A stretch of DNA of 55,943 bases from an uncultured Prevotellaceae bacterium (GTDB lineage: Bacteria > Bacteroidota > Bacteroidia > Bacteroidales > Bacteroidaceae). Positions 10,601-19,723 of this stretch are shown piece by piece. Below the pieces are notes generated by a model. That model did not search any database. It was given only the letters and a program-made list of their open reading frames with translations, and was not told where the DNA came from. The stretch spans positions 1-55,943 of the forward strand of contig CAMHKU010000006.1 in the NCBI GenBank assembly GCA_946185805.1, in the 5' to 3' direction. The position numbers and the translations under genes were made by a program. Positions within the stretch are counted from its first letter, which is position 1, and the number at the start of each line of letters is the position of its first letter.

Positions 10601-10950
10601 AGAGCGCAGCCGTCAACTGGCGCTGGCGCGTTGAGGGCGACATCACCGAGATTCCCCGTGCCCTGCGCCAGGCCGGCTACAACTACTTAGGAAGCGACCG
10701 CTTCGTTGAAGACGGCTCGTTCATCCGTCTGAACTACTCGCAGCTCAGCTACTCGCTCGACCCGAAGATTATCAAGCGCTTAGGACTCACACAGCTGAGC
10801 TTCAGCTTCTCGGCCAACAACCTGTTTGTCATCACCAAGTATTCGGGTGCCGACCCTGAGGTGGGCTACGGCGGCATGGGCATCGTTACCGACAACGCCC
10901 AGACACCCCGCTCGAAGTCGTTCACCGGCAGTGTGACCATTCAGTTCTAA
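7615..10950 (+). CDS. SusC/RagA-type TonB-linked outer membrane protein
   Basis: Carboxypeptidase-like domain, plug (ITVTAKRR...SMRLRGVSSINGSSEPLIVVDG), C-terminal beta-barrel. ATG at 7615 preferred over GTG at 7597. Confidence 0.95.
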   Translation: MKHIIENATHKVSAPRTLLLALCCLGASHAMAQKAGDIISGTISDAFGPVMMANVVEIDASNRIVASAQTDMSGNFSFKLKNPKDKIRVSYVGYKTQTLPINKTKFNIQMQDATQIKEVTVTAKRRAQGSGLAIPEDEISTSRQSIDMKEFDGLSFTTVDEALQGRIAGLDIVAGGDLGKGTSMRLRGVSSINGSSEPLIVVDGNVWESNTNNFDFSNANDEKFAELLNVNPEDIESISVLKDAAATAIWGSQGSNGVIEIKTKRGARGKTRVNYSFRLTGTYQPKGYNMLNGDEYTMLLKEEYFNPQMSDAASDIKEINYDPSFSEYEMYNNNTDWLDEVKKTGWRQNHYLALSGGGEKANFRIGAGYDHETGSIIEQKLDRFTSRVNLDYFVSDRIKIETNIALTYTKNNKNNGDLLGIAYVRMPNLSVYEQDRYGNDLDDYYSMLPTATEALKDQRDRKNPVALAFLAKNKETSYNITPEFKLNYRLLGLDEQHHRLDYEGKIVFNIFNKYEDLFMPLALSTAGWKDVESGNHQSSANRVSSFSDKSLGVTTTHTLTFTPHFTNEDHTLTMMLRGQLTSGTSSSQRTTTYGLPSGTIQSTAASGIIGNDFGTGSGQWRSVYFTYSAHYAYKGRYMIDFSVRRDGSTKFGDDQRWGNFPAVSLRYNISREPWFQKALPFISMLSLRPGWGVVGRQPGSEGLFYSKYVKGAGYLNNGSVAPANIQMKNLKWEQKKTYNLGTDFGFFDDRITGNVEFYWQYTSDLLMQNRGIPTSSGYPNLAYQNVGDMKNVGWEFNLNGNRIIRKGKFSADFNITFANNKNTITAMDETCLATLNSEFNRQNGSYLTRVELNTALGSIYGFRSKGVYQYSDYSEVEVPGVSGPNAPVARDAQGNVIVDENGMTTPMMFCYAGAKDESKVFRGGDAIYEDINHDGQIDELDIVYLGSSLPKFTGGFGFKLHYGRWTWNNQFNFRYGNKIINQARMNAEKMYDNNNQSAAVNWRWRVEGDITEIPRALRQAGYNYLGSDRFVEDGSFIRLNYSQLSYSLDPKIIKRLGLTQLSFSFSANNLFVITKYSGADPEVGYGGMGIVTDNAQTPRSKSFTGSVTIQF

Positions 10951-10980
10951 TTGAAAATTGAAAATTGAAAATTGAAGATT
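10950..10980. repeat. Heptanucleotide array (ATTGAAA)n between susC and susD
   Basis: ATTGAAA x3, ATTGAAG, ATT; starts on the last base of the TAA stop and ends at the susD ATG. Confidence 0.9.
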
Positions 10981-12696
10981 ATGATTACCAAGAGAATCAA
11001 ACAATATATCATAGCCGGTTCGCTGTGCTGCGGCGGCGCCGCAGCCCTTTCCTCCTGCTCCGACTTCCTCGACATCCTGCCGATGAACGACGTGGTGCTG
11101 GAGAACTACTGGACGGAGAAGGGCGACGTCGTCAGCGTGCGCAACAGCTGCTACGAGTCGCTGGAGAGTGCCGACGCCTTGAACCGCATAGGCCTCTGGG
11201 GCGAGCTGCGCTCCGACAACCTCTTTGCCGGTGCCAACGTTCCCAACGAGGTGAACGAAATCCTCAAGGAGAACCTCCTGCCTTCGAATCCCTATTGCAA
11301 CTGGTCAAAGATCTATGAGTGCATCAACCGCTGCAACACCGTAGCCTACTACGCCCCAAAGGTGCAGGCCATTGACCCTAACTACAGCGAGGCCGACATG
11401 AAGGCTGACGTGGCCGAGGTGTCCGCCCTGCGCGCCCTCTGCTATTTCTACCTCATACGCACCTTCCGCGACGTTCCTTACACCCGTGAGCCCAGTATCG
11501 ACGACACGCAGAACTACATCCTCCCGGCCACGCCGTTCAACGACGTGCTCGACTCCCTGATCCTGGACCTGGAGAATGTCAAGGACGACGCCGTGCGCCG
11601 CTACCAACAGGAGCGCTTCAGCGGCAGCTACTTCTCGCTGCCCGTTGAAAACACCAGCCGCATCACCCGCGTGGCTATCTGGGCACTGCTTGCTGATCTG
11701 TACTTGTGGAAAGAGGACTATGACAATGCCATCCGCTATGCCGACATGGTCATCAACTACAAGCAGGAGCAGTATGAGTATATCAAGCAGAACGTGGGTG
11801 ACATCAAGGAGATAGCCCTTATCGACAGCATACCCCTGATCCTGGAGAGTCCCGACGGCAGCGGCAATATCTGCGGCAACACCTATAACACCATCTTCGG
11901 CGAGGGCAACTCCTTTGAGAGCATCTTCGAACTCTACTTCTCCAGCTCGCAGGGGCAGGCAAACTCCTGGGTGCGCGACTTCTACGGTAACAGCACCACG
12001 ACCAACGGCCGTCTGAAGGCCAACGTGCTGACGTTTACCAGCCTTGAGAATGTGGTTACAAACAAGAATCCCCTGTACCGCTCTACCGACGGACGCTTCT
12101 ACGAGTTCTTCCGCGCTCAGGGCTCGGCTGTTAACCCCGGCAAGTATGTCACCAGCACTGTGAGCTACCAAACGCGCAACCTCACCAGCGAGTCGAGTCT
12201 GCAGCTAATCACCTCTATCCGCGGCAACAACGCTGCGCCTTGGATTTTCTACCGCCTCACAGAGATACTGCTCATCAAGGCCGAGGCTCTCGTTGAGCGC
12301 AATCAGGGCAACGACTTCGAGAAAGCCTTTGAGCTGGTGAACATTGTCAACAAGCGTGCCAACAACCTGACGGTGACGCTGAAGAAAGAAGACTACATCA
12401 ACTCCAAAAACACGATGGCCGACTTGGTGCTCAACGAGCGCCGCCGCGAGCTCATGTTCGAGGGCAAGCGCTGGTACGACCTTGTGCGCCGCTCGCGTCG
12501 CGACGGCAATACCACCTACCTCGTGGCTGCTGTGAAGAGCAAGTATGACAGTAAGGACGCCAACGCTATCTCCATCAAGATGGCCGACCCGAACATCATT
12601 TACTTCCCCTATGCCAAAAATGAGCTGAAGGTGAATCCCCTGCTGCAGCAGAATCCCGCCTTCACCAATGGCGAGGACTCTCAATACCAGCGTTAA
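10981..12696 (+). CDS. RagB/SusD-family nutrient uptake lipoprotein
   Basis: Lipobox LSSCSDFLD; SusD-like ALRALCYFYLIRTFRDVPY and LNERRRELMFEGKRWYDLVR. Confidence 0.95.
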   Translation: MITKRIKQYIIAGSLCCGGAAALSSCSDFLDILPMNDVVLENYWTEKGDVVSVRNSCYESLESADALNRIGLWGELRSDNLFAGANVPNEVNEILKENLLPSNPYCNWSKIYECINRCNTVAYYAPKVQAIDPNYSEADMKADVAEVSALRALCYFYLIRTFRDVPYTREPSIDDTQNYILPATPFNDVLDSLILDLENVKDDAVRRYQQERFSGSYFSLPVENTSRITRVAIWALLADLYLWKEDYDNAIRYADMVINYKQEQYEYIKQNVGDIKEIALIDSIPLILESPDGSGNICGNTYNTIFGEGNSFESIFELYFSSSQGQANSWVRDFYGNSTTTNGRLKANVLTFTSLENVVTNKNPLYRSTDGRFYEFFRAQGSAVNPGKYVTSTVSYQTRNLTSESSLQLITSIRGNNAAPWIFYRLTEILLIKAEALVERNQGNDFEKAFELVNIVNKRANNLTVTLKKEDYINSKNTMADLVLNERRRELMFEGKRWYDLVRRSRRDGNTTYLVAAVKSKYDSKDANAISIKMADPNIIYFPYAKNELKVNPLLQQNPAFTNGEDSQYQR

Positions 12697-12751
12697 GAAT
12701 ACCAGCGTTAAGTAATGTTTACTTGTTGTAACCTATAACAACTTATAAGAA

Positions 12752-14755
12752 ATGAAAACGATTTCCATCCTTTTACATCAGATAGGCGGCCGGGTGAAAG
12801 CATTGTCTGCCGTGGCACTCATCGTCATGCCGATGCTCTACTCTTGCGTAGACAACGACGACGATATTCCCGAGACGATGTACACCTCGCAGAAGATTAC
12901 CGCCGGCGCTTTCCTACAATCGCAAGAGGACCGTTTCAGCGACTTCATTGCCGTGCTAAAGCGCACCCCCTATTTCTCGCTGCTGACCACTTACGGCCGC
13001 TACACCGTCTTCGCGCCTACCAACGAGGCCATGAGCGAGTATGTGAAGACCAATGGCTACGGCACCATCGACGGCATACCCGACGCCATCTGCGACTCCA
13101 TGGCACGCACACACATCATCCGTAAGGGTGCATATTTTACCTCCGACGTGCCCGAGGGCAACGTGGGTCTGAACATGCTTGACCAGTATATCTCGTGGTC
13201 GGGCGACTCCGACGTCACCAACGGTAACCGCCTCATTTATTACGTCAACAAGAACTCGCGCATGACTGAGTTCAACGACTCTGTCACCAACGGTGTAGTG
13301 CATATCGTCGACCGCGTACTCTCATCAAGCAACAACTACCTGCCCGAGAAGATGGAGGAAGACTCCACCATCACTCTCTTCTGTGAAGCACTGCGCCTGA
13401 CGGGCATGGCCGACTCGCTGCACTACTATCAGGACGAGAAATACAGCATCGGTACCGACTCCGTAACCTTAGGCACCAAGGAGCGCTGCCTGAACAACGG
13501 CAACCCGTATATGACCTGTCTGTGGGTGGGCAACCGCTATTTCAAGTACACGGCCTTTGTTGAGCCCGACTCTGTATATCACCGTTATGGTATCAACAAC
13601 ATCGAAGACCTCAAGGCCTTTGCCAAGCGTATCTATGATGCCACTTATCCTGAAGACGCCGGTCTCTACGACAACGATTTCACCAACCGCAAGAACCCGC
13701 TGAACCGATTCGTCAGCTACCACCTGCTGGACCGCATCATCATGTACAACGACCTCGTGGGCAACGAACTCACCAGCCAGTGCTGGGACAGCCGCATTGC
13801 CGACCCCGAGGACTTCTACGAGACCATGTGCCCCGGCACCCTTGTCCGTCTGGCCATGCCGTCGGGTAGTTCCGCCGGTATCTACATCAACCGTCGCGGA
13901 CTGATGAACCGCCTCTACGACGAGCAGAGCCGTGGTGTGAAGATTCTCGCAGCCTCGGAGTCGGGAAAGACCGACCAGCAGGCTCTCAACGGCTATTACC
14001 ACTATATTGACGACATTCTTACCTTCGACACTCACACACGCGACATCATCTTCAACTGCCGCATGCGTTTCGACCCCGCCTCGCTGAGTCCCGACTTCAT
14101 GAACTGTGACGGCCGCAACCACAAGGATGTCATAGGCAACACACTCCGTGGGTTCAAGAGCGGATTTACCAAGCACTGGACCATGAGCGACGAGAGCTTC
14201 GTCGGCGTTACCGGCAACGATGTCTGGTGGGCTTCCTTCCTAGGCCATGTGGTGGTTATCAGCGGACGTTTCGACGTCACCTTCAAGCTGCCGCCGGTGC
14301 CCAAGCGCGGTACCTATGAAATCCGCATGGGCTACACACCTAATGAGGAGCGTGGCGTCATCCAGGCTTATCTGAACGGTGCGCCCTGCGGCATCCCCGT
14401 CGACATGCGTATCTATCCCACGAGTCCTGAAGTAGGCTTTATTGCCGACGGCACTGACGGCGCTCAGACCGCCGAGGAAATCAAGATGCAGGACAAAGCT
14501 CTCCACAACCGTGGCTACATGAAAGGCCCCGACGTATGGTTCCAGGGCGGCACCTCTAACACCGGCGGCTGCCTGCGTACCCTGAATCTGCCTACGCGCC
14601 GTGTACTGGCTACCGAGAACCTCGACCCCGACAAGGAGTACTACCTGCGTCTGCGCCAGGTGCTCGACGACCCCGACAAGTACTGTAACTTCAACTACCT
14701 GGAGATCTGCCCGAAGAGTGTCTACGGCAGCCCTGACGGCGAAGACCAGCACTAA
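12752..14755 (+). CDS. Fasciclin domain-containing lipoprotein
   Basis: Lipobox MLYSCVDND; fasciclin-like YTVFAPTNEAMSEYV and TNGVVHIVDRVL. Confidence 0.8.
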   Translation: MKTISILLHQIGGRVKALSAVALIVMPMLYSCVDNDDDIPETMYTSQKITAGAFLQSQEDRFSDFIAVLKRTPYFSLLTTYGRYTVFAPTNEAMSEYVKTNGYGTIDGIPDAICDSMARTHIIRKGAYFTSDVPEGNVGLNMLDQYISWSGDSDVTNGNRLIYYVNKNSRMTEFNDSVTNGVVHIVDRVLSSSNNYLPEKMEEDSTITLFCEALRLTGMADSLHYYQDEKYSIGTDSVTLGTKERCLNNGNPYMTCLWVGNRYFKYTAFVEPDSVYHRYGINNIEDLKAFAKRIYDATYPEDAGLYDNDFTNRKNPLNRFVSYHLLDRIIMYNDLVGNELTSQCWDSRIADPEDFYETMCPGTLVRLAMPSGSSAGIYINRRGLMNRLYDEQSRGVKILAASESGKTDQQALNGYYHYIDDILTFDTHTRDIIFNCRMRFDPASLSPDFMNCDGRNHKDVIGNTLRGFKSGFTKHWTMSDESFVGVTGNDVWWASFLGHVVVISGRFDVTFKLPPVPKRGTYEIRMGYTPNEERGVIQAYLNGAPCGIPVDMRIYPTSPEVGFIADGTDGAQTAEEIKMQDKALHNRGYMKGPDVWFQGGTSNTGGCLRTLNLPTRRVLATENLDPDKEYYLRLRQVLDDPDKYCNFNYLEICPKSVYGSPDGEDQH

Positions 14756-14790
14756 GATAAATTGAAAATGAAAATTGAAAATTAAATATT

Positions 14791-16434
14791 ATGATTACCT
14801 ATAAATTCAAGTCATATATCGTAGCCGGTTGGCTGTGCTGCGGCGCTGCCGCAGCCCTGACCGCCTGCACTGACTGGACCGACCACTACGACGGCGCAGA
14901 GACCGGCGTCGGCAGCGGCTCACTGTGGGAGCAACTCTCGGCCAATCCGCAGCTGACGGACTTCTGCGAGGTGCTCGACAAGACCCACGTCTTCCGCATG
15001 CACCGCAAGACCGAGGTGAGCTATGCCGACCTGCTGCGTGGCGGACAGTCGTTCACCGTCATGGCACCCGTCAACGGTACGTTTAACAAAGATTCGCTGC
15101 TACGCCTGGTGCAGACAGCTCATGGCGACTCCATGGTGGAGAAAGCCTTTGTCTTCAACCATCTCTCACGCATGGCCACCTCCCTCAAGGCCGTCGAGCA
15201 GAGCATGCGACTGCTCAACGGCAAGAATGCGCCGCTGACACAGACCACCGTGCTCAATGTACCCGTCATCTCGGCCAACAACCATGCTGAAAACGGCATC
15301 TACCATGTTATGTCAAGCGCCCTACCCTACGGCTACAACCTCTACGAGGCGCTCTGCGACAATCCGGAGATGGCTCCCGTGGGTGCCGCCCTGCGCCATT
15401 ACGAGTGGGACGAGTTCGACCCCGATGCCTCGGTATCCAGCGGTGTCGTTGAGGGCGTGCCTGTGTATGTTGACTCCGTGGTCTATGAGCGCAACCGCAT
15501 GCTCGAAGCCATTGGCCTGCTCAATGCTGAGGACTCCACCTACTGGGTGGTGGCTCCCACGGCTGAGGGCTGGCAGCGCGCCTGGGACAAGGTCAGCCAG
15601 TACTTCGTCTACGACCAGTCGTACCAGAAGCGCGACTCCCTGCAGCGCTACTGGGCTATGCGTGCTCTGATGGAGGATGCCGTGTTCAACATGACCGACC
15701 AGCAGAACACCAACGAGGCACTGCGGTCAGTACCCTACCTCAACTGGCGTAAAACGTATATCACGGGCAAGCCCGTCTACCACCTCTTCCAAAAGCCCTT
15801 TGAGCCAGGAGGAATACTCTATGGCAGCCGTCAGATGCAGTGCAGCAACGGTATGCTCTACATTACCGACGAATGGCCCTTCGACGCCGAGAAAACATTC
15901 TTCAAGCCTATATGGATGGAGGGTGAGTACAGCTACCGCATCACTGCCGAGAAGAGCTGCCGCTACACGTCCATCCGCCAGGTGGCCGACAGCATCTCAG
16001 AAAACGCCTACCTGCAGATTATTGCCAGCAGCGGTACGGCCAACTGGGAGCTCACCTTCCGGCTGGACAACGTGCTCTCCGGCGACTACGACGTCTGCGC
16101 TATTCTTCTGCCTCAGACCGTCATCAACAAGGACGCCCGCCTGCGCCCCTGCAAGTTCAAGGCCAACATCAACTATTGTGACGTTGAGGGCAAGGACCAG
16201 ACATTCAACTGCGACAACAAGACTTTCCAGAGCAATCCAGAGCGTGTAGACACCGTGGTGCTGGCCGAAGCCTTCCACTTCCCCGCCACCAACTATCAGC
16301 AGAGCACCAATAAGATCAGCCTGACGCTGAAGTGCAGCATCAGCGCCCTGGAGACCTCGCGCTACTCGCGTGAGATGCTGCTCGACTGCATCTACCTGCG
16401 CCCCCGGTCTGCGAAAGGTCAAAATGAAGAATAA
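14791..16434 (+). CDS. Fasciclin domain-containing lipoprotein
   Basis: Lipobox LTACTDW; fasciclin-like QSFTVMAPVNGTFNKDSLL, ENGIYHVMSSALPY. Confidence 0.75.
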   Translation: MITYKFKSYIVAGWLCCGAAAALTACTDWTDHYDGAETGVGSGSLWEQLSANPQLTDFCEVLDKTHVFRMHRKTEVSYADLLRGGQSFTVMAPVNGTFNKDSLLRLVQTAHGDSMVEKAFVFNHLSRMATSLKAVEQSMRLLNGKNAPLTQTTVLNVPVISANNHAENGIYHVMSSALPYGYNLYEALCDNPEMAPVGAALRHYEWDEFDPDASVSSGVVEGVPVYVDSVVYERNRMLEAIGLLNAEDSTYWVVAPTAEGWQRAWDKVSQYFVYDQSYQKRDSLQRYWAMRALMEDAVFNMTDQQNTNEALRSVPYLNWRKTYITGKPVYHLFQKPFEPGGILYGSRQMQCSNGMLYITDEWPFDAEKTFFKPIWMEGEYSYRITAEKSCRYTSIRQVADSISENAYLQIIASSGTANWELTFRLDNVLSGDYDVCAILLPQTVINKDARLRPCKFKANINYCDVEGKDQTFNCDNKTFQSNPERVDTVVLAEAFHFPATNYQQSTNKISLTLKCSISALETSRYSREMLLDCIYLRPRSAKGQNEE

Positions 16435-16457
16435 AGAATGAAGAATAAAGAAAGAAG
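16423..16457. repeat. Heptanucleotide array (AATGAAG/AATAAAG)n
   Basis: AATGAAG AATAAAG AATGAAG AATAAAG AAAGAAG; contains the TAA stop (16432-16434). Confidence 0.9.
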
Positions 16458-16463
16458 ACAGCT

Positions 16464-19400
16464 ATGAAACAGACATTTAATATAACATTCGTGCCGCGTA
16501 CTTTATTATTTGTTCTTTGTGCTTTTAGCCTCAGCACAGCAAGTGCGCAGAAAACGGTAACCGGTAAAGTGGTTGACGCTGCCACCGGCCAGCCCCTGGG
16601 AGGTGTCATCGTGTCGGCCTACGACAACCAGAGCCAGACAACGATGACCAACGATGACGGTACCTACGAGCTGAAGACCAGCGACGACACCCGCAGCGTG
16701 CTGATGCGCGTTGACGGCTATAACCTGCAGCAGACACCCGTGCGCGGCGGCAAGGCCGATGGACGTCTCTACAGCAGCGCCTTCAGCGAGACCTATAGCC
16801 GCACCACCACGGCCCAGAGCACGGCAGCCGCCCGCCGGTTTGACAACAATGCCGAACTGAGCATCGATCCCCTGATAGCCCAGCAGATAGGTGCCGACAT
16901 GCGTATGGTCAACCGCAGCGGTATTCCCGGCATGGGCAACACCATGCTTATCGAGGGTATCAACTCGCTCAATGCTAACGCACAGCCCCTGATAGTCATC
17001 GACGATGTGCTCATCGACATGCAGTATGGTCGCACGATGCTCCACGACGGCTACTACAACAACATCCTGGCCAACCTCAATGTCAACGATATCGAGTCGG
17101 TAGAGGTGATGAAAAACGGTACCGCCCTCTATGGTGCCAAGGGTGCTAACGGCGTGCTTTTCATCAAGACCAAGCGCAACAAGTCGATGGCAACGAAGAT
17201 TGATGTCAACATCAATGGCCGCTATGAGCTGACGCCACGCCTGCCCAAGATGCTGGGTGCCGAGGACTACCGCCTCTACTCCACGGAGCTGTTCCGCGGC
17301 AATACCGACCCCACCACGATGAGCTCCATGCGCTACCTCAACGCTGAGCCTTCCTACTTCTACTACAACCGCTACCACAACAATACCGACTGGACGAAGG
17401 AGGTCTACCACAACGTCTTTTCGCAGAACTACGGTATCAACGTGCAGGGCGGCGACAACGTGGCATCGTATAACCTCTCTGTGGGCTACTCGCTGGGCAA
17501 CAGCACCCTGAAGAGCAACGACTACTCGCGCTTCAACATGCGCCTGAACAGCGACATCTTGATTACCAAGAAACTTGACGTGCGCTTTGACGCCAGCTAC
17601 AGCGACGTTGACCGCGACCTGCGCGACGACGGTGCACCCGAGGACCCGCTGGGTATGGTCATCACCTCGCCCGGATTCCTCGGACTGACCAAGGCGCCCT
17701 TCCTCTCGCCCTACGCCTACGACAACAGCGGCCATCTGAGCCACTATCTGGCCGAGGCCGACGACTATCTGGAAGGCAGGTTCCAGGGCCGCGGCCGACT
17801 GGCTAACCCTTCGAGCATCCTGGAGTATGGCGACGGCAAGAACCGCAACTCCTTCGGTAACCGTCTGGTGATGTTCTCCGTGCTGCCCAAGTTCCAGTTC
17901 AATAAGCATCTGGCTCTCAGCGAGCACTTCACCTTAGGCCTCATCAACACCAACGAGAACTACTACCTGCCTATCCAGGGTGTGCCTACCTTCGTCGTCG
18001 ACGGACTCTCTGAGGACACCCGCCTCGACAACATGGTACAAAGTATGGCCTCACGCGAGACTATCATCCAGAGCGACACCCGCTTGGCATGGCAGAATCA
18101 GTACCAGCTCCACCACATCGGCGTAAAGGGTGGCGTGCGCTATCTGAGCTATGACTTCAACAGCACCTCGCAGCTGGGCTACAACTCGGGTAACGACAAG
18201 ACGCCCAACATGTCGACCTCGCTGCAGTTTAAGACCACCGGCGGTGCCGACGACCAGACGCGAGAGATTACATGGTACGCCCTGGCCGACTACAACTACG
18301 GCGACCGCTACTACCTCAGTGCAGGCCTCTCGGCACAGGCTTCATCACGATTCGGCGAGGATGCCGGCACCAAGCTCTTCGGCACCGTCTGGGGATTCTT
18401 CCCCAGTGTGGAGGCCGCTTGGGTGCTGACCAATGAGCAATGGCTCGCACGTGCCAAGGGCATCAACTACCTGCGCCTGAACTTGGGCTTCGACATGACT
18501 GGCAACGACGATATCAACTACACCGCCTCACGCTCCTACTTCGTCTCCAACCGCATGCTAGGCGAAACAGGCGCCACCGGTAAGTCTATAGGCAACATCG
18601 GCAACACCGACCTGCAGTGGGAGACCACCCGCCGCCTAACCGCCGGCATCACGGGCAACTTCATCGACAACCGCCTGAGCCTGCGCTTCAACTATTTCCG
18701 CAGCTGGACTTCCAACCTCCTGTCGCTGCGCCAGCTGGCCTGGACCAGTGGTCTGCAGCAGAACTGGAGCAACGACGGCAAGCTCCAGAACGACGGCTTC
18801 GACGCCTCCGTAGGCGTGAAGGTGCTCGCCCTGAAGAACTTCAGCTGGGAGATGGGTGCCTCCGTTGGCCACTATAAGAATAAGGTGACGGCTCTTCCCG
18901 ATGGCGACCGCGCCATAGAGACCAACATCTACGGCGCCACCGTGCTGACACAGGTGGGCCAGCCCGTAGGTCAGTTCTATGGCTACCGCTCTGAGGGTGT
19001 CTATGCCACCACCGAGGCTGCTGCTGCCGACGGCCACTACATCGTCAAGCAGAATGGCGACCGCCAGTACTTTGAGGCCGGCGACATCCGCTTTGCCGAC
19101 ATTGACGGCAACAAGGAGATCAACGAGGCCGACCGCGTGGTCATCGGCGACCCCAACCCCGATATCTATGGTAACATCTACACCACGCTGAAGTTTAAGA
19201 ACCTGCAGCTCAATGCCGTGCTGAACTACTCACTGGGCAACGACGTGTACAACTACCAGCGCTCACTCTTAGAGGGCGGCACCTACTTCCTCAACCAGAC
19301 GACGGCTATGCTCACACACTGGACCACCGAGGGCCAGCAGACCAACGTGCCGCGGGTAAGCTACAAAGACCCTATGGGCAACTCGCGATTCAGCAACCGA

Positions 19401-19646
19401 TGGATTGAGGACGGCAGCTACCTCAGACTGGCTAACGTCACGCTGAGCTACTACGTGCCCATACAGAGCACCTATCTGCAGGGCATCACCATCTGGGGCA
19501 GCGCCAGCAACCTGTTCACTATCACACGCTACCTGGGCAGCGACCCCGCCAACGCCATGAGCTCAAGCGTCCTGGCACAGGGCATCGACCGCGGACTGTT
19601 AGGCGTAGGACGCAGCTTCTCGGCCGGTGTGAACATTAACCTGTAA
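16464..19646 (+). CDS. SusC/RagA-type TonB-linked outer membrane protein
   Basis: KTVTGKVVDAATGQPLGGVIV, plug GNTMLIEGINSLNANAQPLIVIDD, C-terminal barrel. Confidence 0.95.
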   Translation: MKQTFNITFVPRTLLFVLCAFSLSTASAQKTVTGKVVDAATGQPLGGVIVSAYDNQSQTTMTNDDGTYELKTSDDTRSVLMRVDGYNLQQTPVRGGKADGRLYSSAFSETYSRTTTAQSTAAARRFDNNAELSIDPLIAQQIGADMRMVNRSGIPGMGNTMLIEGINSLNANAQPLIVIDDVLIDMQYGRTMLHDGYYNNILANLNVNDIESVEVMKNGTALYGAKGANGVLFIKTKRNKSMATKIDVNINGRYELTPRLPKMLGAEDYRLYSTELFRGNTDPTTMSSMRYLNAEPSYFYYNRYHNNTDWTKEVYHNVFSQNYGINVQGGDNVASYNLSVGYSLGNSTLKSNDYSRFNMRLNSDILITKKLDVRFDASYSDVDRDLRDDGAPEDPLGMVITSPGFLGLTKAPFLSPYAYDNSGHLSHYLAEADDYLEGRFQGRGRLANPSSILEYGDGKNRNSFGNRLVMFSVLPKFQFNKHLALSEHFTLGLINTNENYYLPIQGVPTFVVDGLSEDTRLDNMVQSMASRETIIQSDTRLAWQNQYQLHHIGVKGGVRYLSYDFNSTSQLGYNSGNDKTPNMSTSLQFKTTGGADDQTREITWYALADYNYGDRYYLSAGLSAQASSRFGEDAGTKLFGTVWGFFPSVEAAWVLTNEQWLARAKGINYLRLNLGFDMTGNDDINYTASRSYFVSNRMLGETGATGKSIGNIGNTDLQWETTRRLTAGITGNFIDNRLSLRFNYFRSWTSNLLSLRQLAWTSGLQQNWSNDGKLQNDGFDASVGVKVLALKNFSWEMGASVGHYKNKVTALPDGDRAIETNIYGATVLTQVGQPVGQFYGYRSEGVYATTEAAAADGHYIVKQNGDRQYFEAGDIRFADIDGNKEINEADRVVIGDPNPDIYGNIYTTLKFKNLQLNAVLNYSLGNDVYNYQRSLLEGGTYFLNQTTAMLTHWTTEGQQTNVPRVSYKDPMGNSRFSNRWIEDGSYLRLANVTLSYYVPIQSTYLQGITIWGSASNLFTITRYLGSDPANAMSSSVLAQGIDRGLLGVGRSFSAGVNINL

Positions 19647-19680
19647 ACCCAACCCCCAGCCCCTCCCCAGGGGAGGGGAG
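19646..19680. repeat. C/G-rich palindromic element copy 1 (intergenic, susC-susD)
   Basis: Reverse complement CCCCTCCCCTGGGGAGGGGCTGGGGGTTGGGT. Confidence 0.85.
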
Positions 19681-19723
19681 TATAATTACACAATGAACAA
19701 AAAACATACAAATAAAGACAATT

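Noticed and set aside
16506-17927. 473-aa minus-strand ORF opposite SusC
   Set aside because: Antisense artefact, as with other long ORFs opposite the Sus genes (e.g. 19784-21160, 5306-5932).
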